In this document: positions 8,361 to 16,843 of the stretch, piece by piece
Layout of the letters: every line of letters starts with the position of its first letter
Position numbering within the stretch: position 1 is the first letter of the stretch
Origin: [Actinomadura] parvosata subsp. kistnae
Lineage (GTDB): Bacteria > Actinomycetota > Actinomycetes > Streptosporangiales > Streptosporangiaceae
Direction: 5' to 3'
Length of the DNA stretch: 64,000 nucleotides
Assembly: GCF_900323885.1 (NCBI RefSeq)
Contig: NZ_OOHJ01000030.1
Coordinates: 827,308 to 891,307, forward strand
Translations under genes and position numbers: made by a program
Notes under the pieces: model-generated
Seen by the model: the letters and a program-made list of their open reading frames with translations, nothing else
The model's database searches: none
Told to the model about the DNA's origin: nothing

Positions 8361-9467
8361 TCAAGGGCAGGCGGGTGTGACGTCGCCGGAGCGTGCCCGG
8401 ATCGCGCTGGTGGCGCGTTCGATCGTCTCGCTCGGGTACGGCGTCGTCCTGCTGGTGCCGTAGAAATCCCAGTAGAAGGCGTTCAGGGCCGCCGCGACGG
8501 GCGCGTACCGGCGGATGATCGTGGCGGCGGCCGGCGGGGCGCCGGTCGGGTCCGCGCCCGCCGCGCACGCGCGGATGTAGTCGTTGCGGGGCCGCTGTTT
8601 GCCGTCCGGCGGCGTCGGCACTCCGCAGACGTGGGTGACGAGCCAGTTGACCAGGCGCGTCATCGCGTAGGCGAGGTCGTGGGTGCGGTTGCGGCGCAGG
8701 AAGCCGCGCTCCTGCTCGGACAGGTCGAAGCGGGAGGAGGTCGCGAGGCCGAGGTCGGCGAGGTAGAGGCGGTCGCCGTCGGTGAGGATGTTGCCGAAGT
8801 GGCCGTCGAAGTGCATCAGCTCCTGGCCGTTCATGAAGGCCACGTCGGTGAGCAGGCGCGACTCGACCATGGCGATCGCCTCGGTCGCGGCGTCGTGGCC
8901 GGCGGCGAGTTGCGCGGCGAGCCAGGTGTCGAGGGTGTGCGGGATGTACTCCTGGAACAGCACGATGCTCGCCGACGCGCGGGCGAGGGCGTGCAGCCGG
9001 TCCCCCACCGCCGCGGATCCGTCCCAGTAGCGGACGGCCGCCTCGACGTCGGCGTGCTCGCCGGTCGGCGGCGGCGCTCCCGGCAGCACCCGCCAGTGGT
9101 ACAGCAGCGGGAAGGCGGCGCCGCGGCCGGTCAGGACCCAGGTGGTCGTCATGACGCTCGCCGCCAGCTCGCGCCAGGCGCCGAAGCCGGGCGAGCCGAT
9201 GGCGGCGATGCCGTACTGGCAGAACGGCGGCAGCCCGAACAGGTTCGCGGTGGACATCACGTTGCCCGGGCGGCGTTCGAGGTCGGTCAGGGGGATGCGC
9301 TTGGCGAAGACGGGCACGCCGCCGACGTCGAGCAGTGCCGAGGTGCCGCCGATGCCGGAGCCCAGGGGCCGCGCCCGCGCCAGCGCCTCGCCGAGCCGCC
9401 GGTCGCTGTGCAGCGCGAGCGCGCTCGCGACGTCGCCGTACCTGCTGATTCGCGCGCGCGGAGACAT
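8361..9467 (-). CDS. kinase-fold protein (divergent protein kinase/aminoglycoside phosphotransferase-like)
   Basis: A 368-residue protein that looks like a remote kinase. PLGSGIGGTS resembles a glycine-rich loop and VPVFAKRI a nucleotide-binding lysine. MHFDGHFGN has the H-x-D-x4-N spacing of a catalytic loop, and LADLGLATSS sits where DFG would be. The rest does not match Ser/Thr kinases closely, so the phosphoacceptor could be a small molecule or a protein. The ATG at 9467 is preferred over a TTG at 9482. It lies about 55 bases after the flavin oxidase on the same strand and could belong to that transcription unit and the preQ0 genes upstream. Confidence 0.68.
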   Translation of the reverse strand: MSPRARISRYGDVASALALHSDRRLGEALARARPLGSGIGGTSALLDVGGVPVFAKRIPLTDLERRPGNVMSTANLFGLPPFCQYGIAAIGSPGFGAWRELAASVMTTTWVLTGRGAAFPLLYHWRVLPGAPPPTGEHADVEAAVRYWDGSAAVGDRLHALARASASIVLFQEYIPHTLDTWLAAQLAAGHDAATEAIAMVESRLLTDVAFMNGQELMHFDGHFGNILTDGDRLYLADLGLATSSRFDLSEQERGFLRRNRTHDLAYAMTRLVNWLVTHVCGVPTPPDGKQRPRNDYIRACAAGADPTGAPPAAATIIRRYAPVAAALNAFYWDFYGTSRTTPYPSETIERATSAIRARSGDVTPACP

Positions 9468-9521
9468 GTCTTGCTGGTCCAACGGCGGGCACCCTTCGTG
9501 ATCGGCTTCGCGGGGTAGACG

Positions 9522-10895
9522 CTACCCCGCGTCCGGCTCGTAGCGGCCCGGCGCGAGCACCCCCCGCGGGTCGAACAGCTCCTTCAACCGGCCGAGCACC
9601 TCGGGCGGGCCGCCGGCGGTCATGTGGTCGACATCCAGCCGGTACGGCAGCCAGCCGTGCTCGGCGAACCGGCGGTGCAGCAGGCCCAGCGCCTGGTGGG
9701 CACGGGCCGCCCCGGTCTTGGGGAACAGGCACGACACCGCGAGGTCGATCACGTCGCCGGAGATGGCGTTGACGGTGGCCTGCCAGCGCGTGCCGGTCTC
9801 GGCGCCCACCTGGCGCACCAGCGTCCGCGCCCGGGCGACCGCCGCGCCCCGGAACGGCAGCAGCGGCAGGAAGAACAGGTAGCCGGTGCCGGGGTTGGCG
9901 TCGACGCCGCCCGACGTCGTGCCGAACCAGTCACGCAGCACCGCCTCGTTCCCGCCCGGGTCGCCGCCGAGGCAGCGGCGCAGCTGGTCGGGCAGCTGCT
10001 CGCCGCCCGGGTGCGCGCACACGTCGTCGAACAGGCCGCTGCCGCCGGCCCGGCGCAGCAGCAGGTCGCGGGCGAGCGCGGCCAGCTCGGGGTCGCCGTC
10101 CACGCAGCAGTACGCGGTGCACTCCTCGGAGTCGCCCGACTGGTAGATCTTCAGCACCCCGCCGACCAGCCGCTGCCCCCGGTAGTCGCGCAGCTCGTCC
10201 ACGACCTCGGCCAGCCGGCCCGCGCCGAAGCGGAGCCGTACCAGGTGCAGGGCGCGCGGCCTGGGCAGCAGCCGGATCACCGCGGCGGTCACCACGCCGA
10301 AGCTCGACTGCGCGAACAGCGGCATCAGCGCGGGGCCCACCTCGTGCCGGTACGGCACCACCCGTCCCTGCCCGTCGGGCCAGCTCCCCAGCCGCAGCAG
10401 CCGGCCGTCGGCCAGCACCACCTCGAGCCCGGCCACGTCCTCGCAGCGCTGGCGGCGCAGCCCGACGCCCCGCTCCAGCGCGTTGCCCACGATGCTGGTG
10501 TGCGCGGAGGAGGCGGTGACGTTCAGCATGTACGCGCTGCCAGCGAGCAGCCCCGCCAGCCGGCCCTGGGTGACGCCCGGCTCCACCACGGCGGCTCCGA
10601 CGTCCAGGTCGAGGTGGCGGACCCGGTCGAGCCGCCGCAGATCGAGCAGCACGGCGCCGTCGCGGACCGGCTCGCGCGAGCCCAGCCCCCAGTTGTGCCC
10701 CGTGCTGAGGGGGTGGAGCGTCACGCCGGGGACGGCCGTGCGCAGGATGGCCCGGACCTGCTCCACGTCGGCGGGGCGGAGGGTGCCGAGCACCCGCCGT
10801 GTCCGGAACATGCCGACGTTGGCGCCCGTGTCCGCCTGGCCCGTCGCTCCTAGCCGGTGACTCCATTCGCGCAGCCAGCGTTCCGCCTCGCTCAC
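9522..10895 (-). CDS. FAD-binding oxidase, VAO/p-cresol methylhydroxylase type
   Basis: Flavoprotein oxidase of 457 residues. The N-terminal FAD-binding half has PLSTGHNWGLGSREP (about 62-76), VVEPGVTQGRLAGLL (about 103-117) and SIVGNALERGVG (about 134-145), as in vanillyl-alcohol-oxidase and p-cresol-methylhydroxylase relatives. It ends in LFDPRGVLAPGRYEPD, the usual C-terminus of these enzymes. Members oxidise phenols, alcohols or amines through hydride abstraction. The GTG start has AGAGGAGCACC upstream. It follows folE after 126 bases that contain possible promoter elements, so it may be partly independent of the preQ0 genes. Substrate unknown. Confidence 0.85.
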   Translation of the reverse strand: MSEAERWLREWSHRLGATGQADTGANVGMFRTRRVLGTLRPADVEQVRAILRTAVPGVTLHPLSTGHNWGLGSREPVRDGAVLLDLRRLDRVRHLDLDVGAAVVEPGVTQGRLAGLLAGSAYMLNVTASSAHTSIVGNALERGVGLRRQRCEDVAGLEVVLADGRLLRLGSWPDGQGRVVPYRHEVGPALMPLFAQSSFGVVTAAVIRLLPRPRALHLVRLRFGAGRLAEVVDELRDYRGQRLVGGVLKIYQSGDSEECTAYCCVDGDPELAALARDLLLRRAGGSGLFDDVCAHPGGEQLPDQLRRCLGGDPGGNEAVLRDWFGTTSGGVDANPGTGYLFFLPLLPFRGAAVARARTLVRQVGAETGTRWQATVNAISGDVIDLAVSCLFPKTGAARAHQALGLLHRRFAEHGWLPYRLDVDHMTAGGPPEVLGRLKELFDPRGVLAPGRYEPDAG

Positions 10896-11021
10896 GCCTG
10901 GTGCTCCTCTTCTCCCGGGTCGCTATGCCTGCCGTTTTCCTACGGGGAGTGTTCGATCGACTACGAACAGGTATCGTACGAGTATGCCGGCCGTACTCGG
11001 CCACGGCTGCGGGCGGCGAGG

Positions 11022-11606
11022 TCAGGCCCGGCACAGGCCCATGAAGTCCCTGCGGGCCAGCGTGTCGCGCTCGAAGACGCCCTTGAGGTGCAGGGTCGTC
11101 ATCTTCGCTCCCGCCGCCCGCACGCCGCGCAGCGTCATGCAGGAGTGCTCGGCGACGACCTGGCAGGCCGCCCCCATGCAGTCGAGCCGGGTGGACAGGC
11201 TCTCGACGATCTGCTCGCCGAGCCGCTCCTGCACCTGCGGCCGGGCGGCGAAGCCCTGCGCCATGCGGGCCAGCTTGGACAGCCCCACGATGGGCGCGCC
11301 CGGCGACGGCAGGTAGGCGACGGTCATGCTGCCGGTGAAGGGCAGCAGGTGATGCTCGCACAGCGAGATGAACGGCAGGTCCGTGACCGCGATGACGCCC
11401 GACTGCGCGGACTCGGCGGGGAAGGTGACCTCCAGGTGCCGGCCGGGGTCCTCGCGCATCCCGGCGGTCAGCTCGTACAGGGCCGACACGAGCCGGGCGG
11501 GGGTGTCGGCGAGGCCGGGGGTGTCCAGGGGCAGGCCGAGCGCGGCCATCAGCCGGCGGGCGTGCGCCGGGGCCTGGTCGATGGCGACGGCCTTCTCGAT
11601 CGTCAT
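11022..11606 (-). CDS. folE: GTP cyclohydrolase I (FolE type)
   Basis: Converts GTP to 7,8-dihydroneopterin triphosphate, the entry step to folates and to preQ0. The 194-residue protein has the zinc site CEHHLLPF (C83, H86) and HSCMTLRG (C156), and the family core TLHLKGVF at the C-terminus. The ATG at 11606 overlaps the end of queD by 4 bases. Because the next two genes upstream are queD and queC, this copy most likely serves 7-deazaguanine synthesis, not housekeeping folate, which usually has its own folE elsewhere in actinomycetes (inference). Confidence 0.95.
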   Translation of the reverse strand: MTIEKAVAIDQAPAHARRLMAALGLPLDTPGLADTPARLVSALYELTAGMREDPGRHLEVTFPAESAQSGVIAVTDLPFISLCEHHLLPFTGSMTVAYLPSPGAPIVGLSKLARMAQGFAARPQVQERLGEQIVESLSTRLDCMGAACQVVAEHSCMTLRGVRAAGAKMTTLHLKGVFERDTLARRDFMGLCRA

Positions 11607-12097
11607 GACGCCGCTCGCCTGAGCGAGGGATCGCGCCGGCCGTCGCCTGGCACGTACTCGGCCGCGTTGACGTGGGTCTCCGTCACCCGGACCCGGCCGA
11701 CCCGCGCGCCCGCCGCGCGCTCGCGTCCGTCCAGGATCGCCTCGGACGCCCTGGCCAGCAGCACCGCGACCGCCTCCACCGTGGGATGGGGCAGGTCGCG
11801 GACGTAGGGGGCCTGGCCGAACAGGTAGACCTTGCTGCCGTGCGCGGCCAGCAGCGGCGCGAGCGGGTCGTCGGCGCCCAGCATGGCGCCGTGGTCGAGG
11901 TGCGCGTCGATGAACGCGCGCAACTCCTTCTTGAACGGGCCGAACTCGACGATGGTCTGGTCCGCGCTCAGCTCCTCCGCCTCGACCACGACCTCGGCCC
12001 ACCACGAGTGGCCGTGCAGGCTGTGGCACTTGCCGCCCAGATGGGGCAGCCGGTGAGCGGTCTCGAAATTATGGCGGACCCGGATCCGATGCGTCAT
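11603..12097 (-). CDS. queD: 6-carboxy-5,6,7,8-tetrahydropterin synthase
   Basis: Second enzyme of preQ0 synthesis, turning dihydroneopterin triphosphate into 6-carboxytetrahydropterin. It belongs to the 6-pyruvoyl-tetrahydropterin synthase fold. Zinc ligands are H15 (FETAHRL) and H28/H30 in CHSLHGHSW, where C24 is the catalytic cysteine. LDHGAML carries the Asp/His pair, and TETHVNAAEY is the substrate-binding glutamate region. The 164-residue length is slightly longer than the usual 120-150. The ATG at 12097 lies inside the 3' end of queC and the stop overlaps folE, so the three genes form a tightly coupled operon. Confidence 0.93.
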   Translation of the reverse strand: MTHRIRVRHNFETAHRLPHLGGKCHSLHGHSWWAEVVVEAEELSADQTIVEFGPFKKELRAFIDAHLDHGAMLGADDPLAPLLAAHGSKVYLFGQAPYVRDLPHPTVEAVAVLLARASEAILDGRERAAGARVGRVRVTETHVNAAEYVPGDGRRDPSLRRAAS

Positions 12098-12815
12098 CAA
12101 GCGCCTCTCTGTCGTAGTGGGTCGGGTCGGGGGTGGCGCTGCGGGCGTACGCGCTCCTGCGGGTCATGCACGCGATGCAGGTGCCGCAGTGGACGGGACC
12201 GTCGAGGTAGCAGGTCCAGCTCTTGTGCATGGGCGCGCCCAGGCGCGCGCCGTAGGCGACGATGTCCTCCTTCTGCATGCTGATGAACGGCACCTCGATC
12301 CGCGGGGTGTGGAACCCCCGGGAGGCCAGCCGCACCATCTCCTGGTACGCCTCGAAGAAGTCGGGCCGGCCGTCGGGCATGGGGTAGCCCTCGCGGGTGT
12401 GGTGCACGCCGAGCGCCACCACCTCGGCCTGGCGGGCCGTGGCGACGGCGACGGCCATGTCGAGGATGAAGGCGTTGCGATTGGGGATGGTGATCGAGCG
12501 CAGCGCGGCGTCGGAGGGGACCAGCGTCGGCACCTGCTCGTCGGGGTCGGTCAGCGAGCACCCGGTCAGCAGGGGGCTCAGGCCGGTGATCGTCACCGTG
12601 TGGTGCTCGGCCTCCAGGTCGGCGGCCACGTCCGCGCCGGCCGCGAGCTCGGGTGCGCGGTGCCGCTGGCCGTAGTCGAAGGAGAGCAGCAGCAGCCGGT
12701 GCGTCCTCGCGTAGTGGACGGCCAGCACCGTGGAGTCGAGCCCGCCGGAGAAGAGCACGACGGCCAGGGGCGCGGGGGTGCCGTCAGGACGGGGAGCGGA
12801 TCGGGGAAGCCTCAC
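12069..12815 (-). CDS. queC: 7-cyano-7-deazaguanine (preQ0) synthase
   Basis: ATP-dependent enzyme that converts 7-carboxy-7-deazaguanine to preQ0 with ammonia. The PP-loop SGGLDST is at residues 23-29, and the zinc-binding cysteines C202, C210, C213 and C216 (TCYLDGPVHCGTCIAC) are all present. IPNRNAFIL occupies the place of the family PGRN motif, and FISMQKEDIVAYGARLG is typical. Length 248 residues. The GTG start follows AGTGGGGAT. Its substrate is made by QueE, which is not encoded in this window. It heads the queC-queD-folE transcription unit. Confidence 0.95.
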   Translation of the reverse strand: MRLPRSAPRPDGTPAPLAVVLFSGGLDSTVLAVHYARTHRLLLLSFDYGQRHRAPELAAGADVAADLEAEHHTVTITGLSPLLTGCSLTDPDEQVPTLVPSDAALRSITIPNRNAFILDMAVAVATARQAEVVALGVHHTREGYPMPDGRPDFFEAYQEMVRLASRGFHTPRIEVPFISMQKEDIVAYGARLGAPMHKSWTCYLDGPVHCGTCIACMTRRSAYARSATPDPTHYDREALDDASDPGPP

Positions 12816-13009
12816 ATCCCCACTCTAAGTAATCGAACAATAACAGAGAGTTACGGATCCGACAGATTGGCGTCACTGTCAGCAATCAAAGGCTCACCCG
12901 AGAACGCGGCCGGCCCCGTTGCCGAGCGAGATATCTTTCATCGCCGCCCCGCACCTTGGTTGAATACTTTCACCCCTGCTTCCCCTCAACCCCCCGGAGG
13001 GAACAGCTC
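12816..13009. other. divergent intergenic region between queC and an M23 peptidase gene
   Basis: This 194-base gap holds the promoters of both divergent genes. On the minus strand TGTCGG and TATTGT, 16 bases apart, are possible -35/-10 boxes for queC. A ribosome site GGAGGGAAC precedes the rightward GTG start at 13010. It is less GC-rich than its surroundings. No preQ1-type riboswitch or other aptamer was recognised. Confidence 0.4.
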
Positions 13010-13972
13010 GTGAAAACCATCACTCGCTTATCGGCCGCCGTCGTAGCGGTCTGCCTGGCCCTGCTCGGCCCCGCGAACCCGGCGGCGGCCGCGAGCACCA
13101 TCGTCGACAACGCCACCGCGGGCCAGTTCACCGCCGGCGCCGACTGGGGCACCTCCGCGTGGTCGGCGCAACGCTACGGCGCCGACTACCGGTTCGCCAC
13201 CCCGAACACCGTCGCCAGCGACGCCGCCTGGTTCCGGGCCTCGATCCCCGCGGCCGGCCCCCACCTGGTGGAGGTCTGGTATCCGGCGGACGCCGGCTAC
13301 AACAGCGCCACCCCGTTCGTGGTGGCCACCGCGGACGGCACCCGCAGCGTGACCGTCGACCAGCGCGCCAACGGCGGCCGCTGGGTCAGCCTCGGCACGT
13401 TCACCCTGGCCGCCGGCGACTACAACGTGGTCGGCGTCAGCCGCTGGACCAGCCAGCCCGGCTACGTCGTCGCCGACGCCATCCGGCTCACCCCCTCGAC
13501 CGGCGGGGCCGCGTTCTCCCTGCCCCTGCCGCGCGGCGCGCTGCCCCGCAGCGAGTACGACGACCCGCACCACGACTACCCCGCCATCGACCTGCCGGTC
13601 GGCACCGGCACCCCCGCCTACGCCGTCCGGGCCGGCACCGTGACCGTCATCGACGACAGCCTGTGCGGGCGCGGCATCAACCTGACCGGCACCGACGGCG
13701 CCATCTACACCTACTGCCACTTCTCGTCGTGGTCGGTCTCCAACGGCGCCTCGGTCGGCGTCGGCCAGCAGATCGGGCTGACCGGCAACACCGGCAACTC
13801 GACCGGCCCGCACCTGCACTTCGGCATCCGCACCGGCAGCACGCGGCGCTGCCCGCAGAACTTCCTGCTGGCCATCTACGACGGCACAACCCCGCCGGCG
13901 GCGAGCAGCCTGCCCACCACCGGCTGCTTCTACGCCAGCCGCACGACGGAGCCGGTCATCCCGCTGGGCTGA
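13010..13972 (+). CDS. secreted M23 peptidase with golvesin-like N-terminal domain
   Basis: Exported cell-wall endopeptidase of 320 residues. The GTG at 13010 follows GGAGGGAAC and starts a signal peptide (VKTITRLSAAVVAVCLALLGP...AAA). Residues about 32-160 (STIVDNATAGQFTAGADWGTSAW ... WTSQPGYVVADAIRLTP) look like the golvesin C-terminal/xanthan-lyase CBM-like domain. The M23 core follows: HHDYPAIDLPV gives the first zinc His/Asp and HLHFGIR the second pair. The C-terminus has two cysteines (PTTGCFYASR). A 13-bp stem terminator follows. Likely role is peptidoglycan hydrolysis at the cell surface. Confidence 0.85.
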   Translation: MKTITRLSAAVVAVCLALLGPANPAAAASTIVDNATAGQFTAGADWGTSAWSAQRYGADYRFATPNTVASDAAWFRASIPAAGPHLVEVWYPADAGYNSATPFVVATADGTRSVTVDQRANGGRWVSLGTFTLAAGDYNVVGVSRWTSQPGYVVADAIRLTPSTGGAAFSLPLPRGALPRSEYDDPHHDYPAIDLPVGTGTPAYAVRAGTVTVIDDSLCGRGINLTGTDGAIYTYCHFSSWSVSNGASVGVGQQIGLTGNTGNSTGPHLHFGIRTGSTRRCPQNFLLAIYDGTTPPAASSLPTTGCFYASRTTEPVIPLG

Positions 13973-13981
13973 GCCCGGACA

Positions 13982-14016
13982 TCAGGGCGACGACCGTGTC
14001 CACGTCGTCGCCCTGA
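13982..14016 (+). terminator. 13-bp perfect stem-loop after the M23 gene
   Basis: TCAGGGCGACGAC and GTCGTCGCCCTGA form a perfect 13-bp stem with a 9-base loop, starting 10 bases after the stop codon. There is no T-tract, as is common for actinomycete terminators. Confidence 0.7.
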
Positions 14017-14134
14017 CGCGGCAGGCGTCGTCCCCGGGCCTCAGAGCCCGCCGGGCGAGCCCGTTCATTCTCGACGCACCGCCATCGGCGTCGCGCGAGC
14101 CTGAGCGGGACGGCATGGCCGGGTTCCAGCGCGG

Positions 14135-15343
14135 TCACCGCAGGGCGGCCAGCGTGTGGAGCGGGTCGTCCAGGAGGCCGGCGAAGGCGAGCTCGGCGGC
14201 TCCGGCGAGCGTGGTGTCCTCGCCCAGGGCCGTCACGGCCAGGCGGACGCGTTCGCGTGACACCGGCAGCACGTGCGCGTCGATCCGCGCGCGGACGCGG
14301 GCCGCGGCCGCCGGGTAGACGTCGCTGAGCATCCCGCCGAAGACCACGAGCGCCGGGTTGAACAGGTTGATGAGGTTGACGACGCCGACGCCGAGCCAGT
14401 CGCCGACCCGGTCGAGGGCGTCCCGCGCCCGGGTGTCACCGGCCGCGGCGAGGGCGACGACGGCCCGGATGCCGTCGCGCCCGATGAGGCCGTTCGCGCG
14501 TCCGGCGTAGTCGAGCAGCGCCTCCTCCCCCACCTCGGCCTCCAGGCAGCCGCGCGACCCGCACAGGCACGGCCTCCCGTCGAACGGGTTGACCAGCATG
14601 TGCCCGAGCTCGCACCCGTAGCCCGCGTCGCCGTCGAGGAGCTTCCCGCCGACGATGATCCCCCCGCCGACGCCGACGTCGCCGTGCAGGTAGATGAGGT
14701 TGTCCACGTCCCGCCCGGCACCCCGTACGTGCTCGGCGACCGCACCCAGATGCGCCTCGTTCCCCACCTCCACGGGCAGCCCGAGCCCCAGCCCGGCGGC
14801 GAGCTCCGGCCCGAACGCCTGGTCCTCCCAGCCGAGGTGCGGCCCGTACCGGACCGTCCCGTCCGCGCGTTTGATCAACCCGCAGTACGACGCGCCGACC
14901 CCCACGCACAACCCGTCCGCCCCGGCGACCAGCTCCCGCCCGAAGCCCGCCAGGACGCCGACGACGTCCTCCAGATCGACCCCCGCCCGCGTCCGCACGG
15001 CCGCACGCCGGTCGAGCACCCGCCCGCCGAGCCCGACCCGCGCCGCGAGCAACCGATCCACGGCGACGTCGAAGGCGAGCCCGTACACCTTCTCCTGCTC
15101 GGGCATGACGACGATGGACGGCCGCCCCGCCCGCCCCTGCCCGGTGGGGACACCCTCGCGGACCAGCCCGGCCGCGATGAGCTCGCCGGTAAGATCCATG
15201 ATCGTGCTCCGGTTGAGGCCCATCCGGCGGCTGAGCACCGCCCGCGACACCGCCCCTTCCTTGTGGACGCACCGCAGCACCTCGCTCAGGTTCCGCTGCC
15301 GCACCTGCTCCTGCGTCCGCACACCCGCCGCCGCTCCCGTCAC
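14135..15343 (-). CDS. ROK-family transcriptional regulator
   Basis: Sugar-responsive repressor with an N-terminal winged helix-turn-helix (RNLSEVLRCVHKEGAVSRAVLSRRMGLNRSTIMDLTGELIAAGLV) and a C-terminal ROK domain. The latter has DVGVGGGIIVGGKLL, GELGHM-like CELGHM and the zinc motif CLCGSRGCLE. The GTG at 15343 lies 7 bases after TAAGCT, a good -10 box, so the transcript is probably leaderless; the open frame upstream to 15589 is not needed. Length 402 residues, usual for the family. No sugar genes adjoin it directly, so its target is unclear. Confidence 0.88.
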   Translation of the reverse strand: MTGAAAGVRTQEQVRQRNLSEVLRCVHKEGAVSRAVLSRRMGLNRSTIMDLTGELIAAGLVREGVPTGQGRAGRPSIVVMPEQEKVYGLAFDVAVDRLLAARVGLGGRVLDRRAAVRTRAGVDLEDVVGVLAGFGRELVAGADGLCVGVGASYCGLIKRADGTVRYGPHLGWEDQAFGPELAAGLGLGLPVEVGNEAHLGAVAEHVRGAGRDVDNLIYLHGDVGVGGGIIVGGKLLDGDAGYGCELGHMLVNPFDGRPCLCGSRGCLEAEVGEEALLDYAGRANGLIGRDGIRAVVALAAAGDTRARDALDRVGDWLGVGVVNLINLFNPALVVFGGMLSDVYPAAAARVRARIDAHVLPVSRERVRLAVTALGEDTTLAGAAELAFAGLLDDPLHTLAALR

Positions 15344-15611
15344 CCCCGCCAGCTTAGAGCTTGCCGCCCTTTCGACCACAACGTCCAGGTCGGTGGGCTC
15401 GAAGCGGGGCACCACATGCACGGGGGTTCTGCCAGACCGGGTCGCCGCCGGCTTGCCAGAGTTCACGCTAGTAGCCCCGAGCGCGCCCGGGACACCTGCA
15501 CCGCGGTCCGCATGACGTGGGCCGCCGGCTCGCCTCGGGTGGGTAGCCGGTCGCCGGCACAAGGACCTGGAAGGGCGGGCGGCTACCATGATGTCCGCTC
15601 GTTGGGGGGTG

Positions 15612-16409
15612 ATGGCTGTCGTGGCTGATCGGCATCGGAGGGCCGCGGCGCTGGCGCCGTTCGTGGCGAGGGTGAGTGACTACGAGCTGGGGCCGGTGGG
15701 CGTTCATCGGGGGCTGCCCTCCTCCACGTTGTCGATCACGATCCCGCGGTCGGAGGCCGTGGAGATCGGGTGGCTCGGGCGGCCGGGCTCCGGGCGGCGG
15801 TTCGAGGCGGCGGTGGCCGGGCTGCATCTGGGGGCGGCCGAGCTGCGGCAGCGGGGCGGGGCGCGAGGGGTGTGGGTGACGCTCAGCCCGCTGGGGGCGG
15901 TCGCGTTGCTGGGGGTTCCGGCGTCGGAGCTGGCGGGGGATGTCGTCGAGCTGGCGGAGGTGGCGCCGGCGATGGCGGAGTTGCCGGAGCGGCTGGCGGG
16001 CTGCGGGTCGTGGCCGGAGCGGCGGGCGCTCGTCGAGAACGCGCTGCTGGCCGGCCTGGTCCGGAACGAGGGGCGCGCCGGTGGGCCCGCGCTCCGTGCC
16101 GTGCTGGGGGCGTTATCGGCGACGGCGAGGGTGGAGGAGGCGGCGCGGGCTCTGGGGTGGTCCAGGCGTTATCTGAGCCGTACGGTCCGGGCCGCGTGCG
16201 GGGTGACGCCGAAGGAGTACCAGCGGCTGCTCCGGTTCGAGGCCGCGCGGGGTGACCTGGTGGCGGGTGCCCGTGCGGGGGCGGTCAGTCTGGCGGCGGT
16301 CGCGGCGGGGGCGGGGTTCGCCGATCAGGCGCATCTCACGCGGGAGTGGCGGGCCATGGCGGGATGTACGCCGGCCGCGTGGCTGCGCGCGGAGGGCATG
16401 GCCGGGTAA
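15612..16409 (+). CDS. AraC-family transcriptional regulator
   Basis: A 265-residue protein ending in an AraC-type DNA-binding domain: TARVEEAARALGWSRRYLSRTVRAACGVTPKEYQRLLRFEAA and a second helix-turn-helix GFADQAHLTREWRAMAGCTPAAWL. The N-terminal half (about 1-150) resembles the DUF6597 sensor type. The ATG at 15612 follows a run of six G about 8 bases upstream; ATGs at 15588 and 15591 are also in frame. It precedes a VOC-family gene by 82 bases on the same strand, a pairing seen in many actinomycetes, so it may regulate that gene. Confidence 0.85.
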   Translation: MAVVADRHRRAAALAPFVARVSDYELGPVGVHRGLPSSTLSITIPRSEAVEIGWLGRPGSGRRFEAAVAGLHLGAAELRQRGGARGVWVTLSPLGAVALLGVPASELAGDVVELAEVAPAMAELPERLAGCGSWPERRALVENALLAGLVRNEGRAGGPALRAVLGALSATARVEEAARALGWSRRYLSRTVRAACGVTPKEYQRLLRFEAARGDLVAGARAGAVSLAAVAAGAGFADQAHLTREWRAMAGCTPAAWLRAEGMAG

Positions 16410-16491
16410 AGGTCCCAAATCTTCAAGCTCGGCCGCGGCGCCCCTGGAGACGATGGGCCTACGTTGCTTTCGTCTACCAGGAGGACCGCTC

Positions 16492-16839
16492 ATGTCCGTC
16501 CGCCGCGTCATGCCCGACATCCGTTCCGAGGCCATGGAGGAGAGCCGGGACTTCTACGCCCTGCTCGGGTTCGAGGAGGTCATGAACCTCGGCTGGGTCA
16601 TGACGCTCGCCTCCCCCACCACGCCGACGGCGCAGGTCACGTTCATCAGCCAGGACCGCAGCGCGCCGGTCGTGCCCGACCTGAGCGTCGAGGTGGACGA
16701 CGTGGACGCCGCCTATGCGGCGGTGCAGGCGAGCGGCGCGGAGATCGTGCACGCGTTGCGGGACGAGGAGTGGGGGGTGCGCCGGTTCTTCGTGCGCGAT
16801 CCCAACGGCCGGGTGGTGAACGTGCTGAGCCATCGGTGA
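16492..16839 (+). CDS. VOC-family (glyoxalase/bleomycin-resistance-like) protein
   Basis: Single-domain 115-residue protein from an ATG with CCAGGAGGACC upstream. It starts MSVRRVMPDIRSEAMEESRDFYALLGFEEVM and ends FVRDPNGRVVNVLSH, the typical betaalphabetabetabeta pairs of the vicinal-oxygen-chelate fold. The last motif supplies the usual glutamate position as V-N-V, so metal binding is not certain. It follows an AraC regulator. It could sequester a drug or act as a small isomerase or dioxygenase; the sequence does not decide. Confidence 0.83.
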   Translation: MSVRRVMPDIRSEAMEESRDFYALLGFEEVMNLGWVMTLASPTTPTAQVTFISQDRSAPVVPDLSVEVDDVDAAYAAVQASGAEIVHALRDEEWGVRRFFVRDPNGRVVNVLSHR

Positions 16840-16843
16840 GCGC

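Noticed and set aside
11022..11606. Housekeeping folate role for folE
   Set aside because: It cannot be excluded, but overlap with queD and queC and the absence of folP, folB or folK nearby favour the preQ0 pathway.
12816..13009. preQ1 riboswitch controlling queC
   Set aside because: No pseudoknot-type aptamer or A-rich tail could be recognised in the queC leader; the gene start is only a few bases after a plausible promoter.
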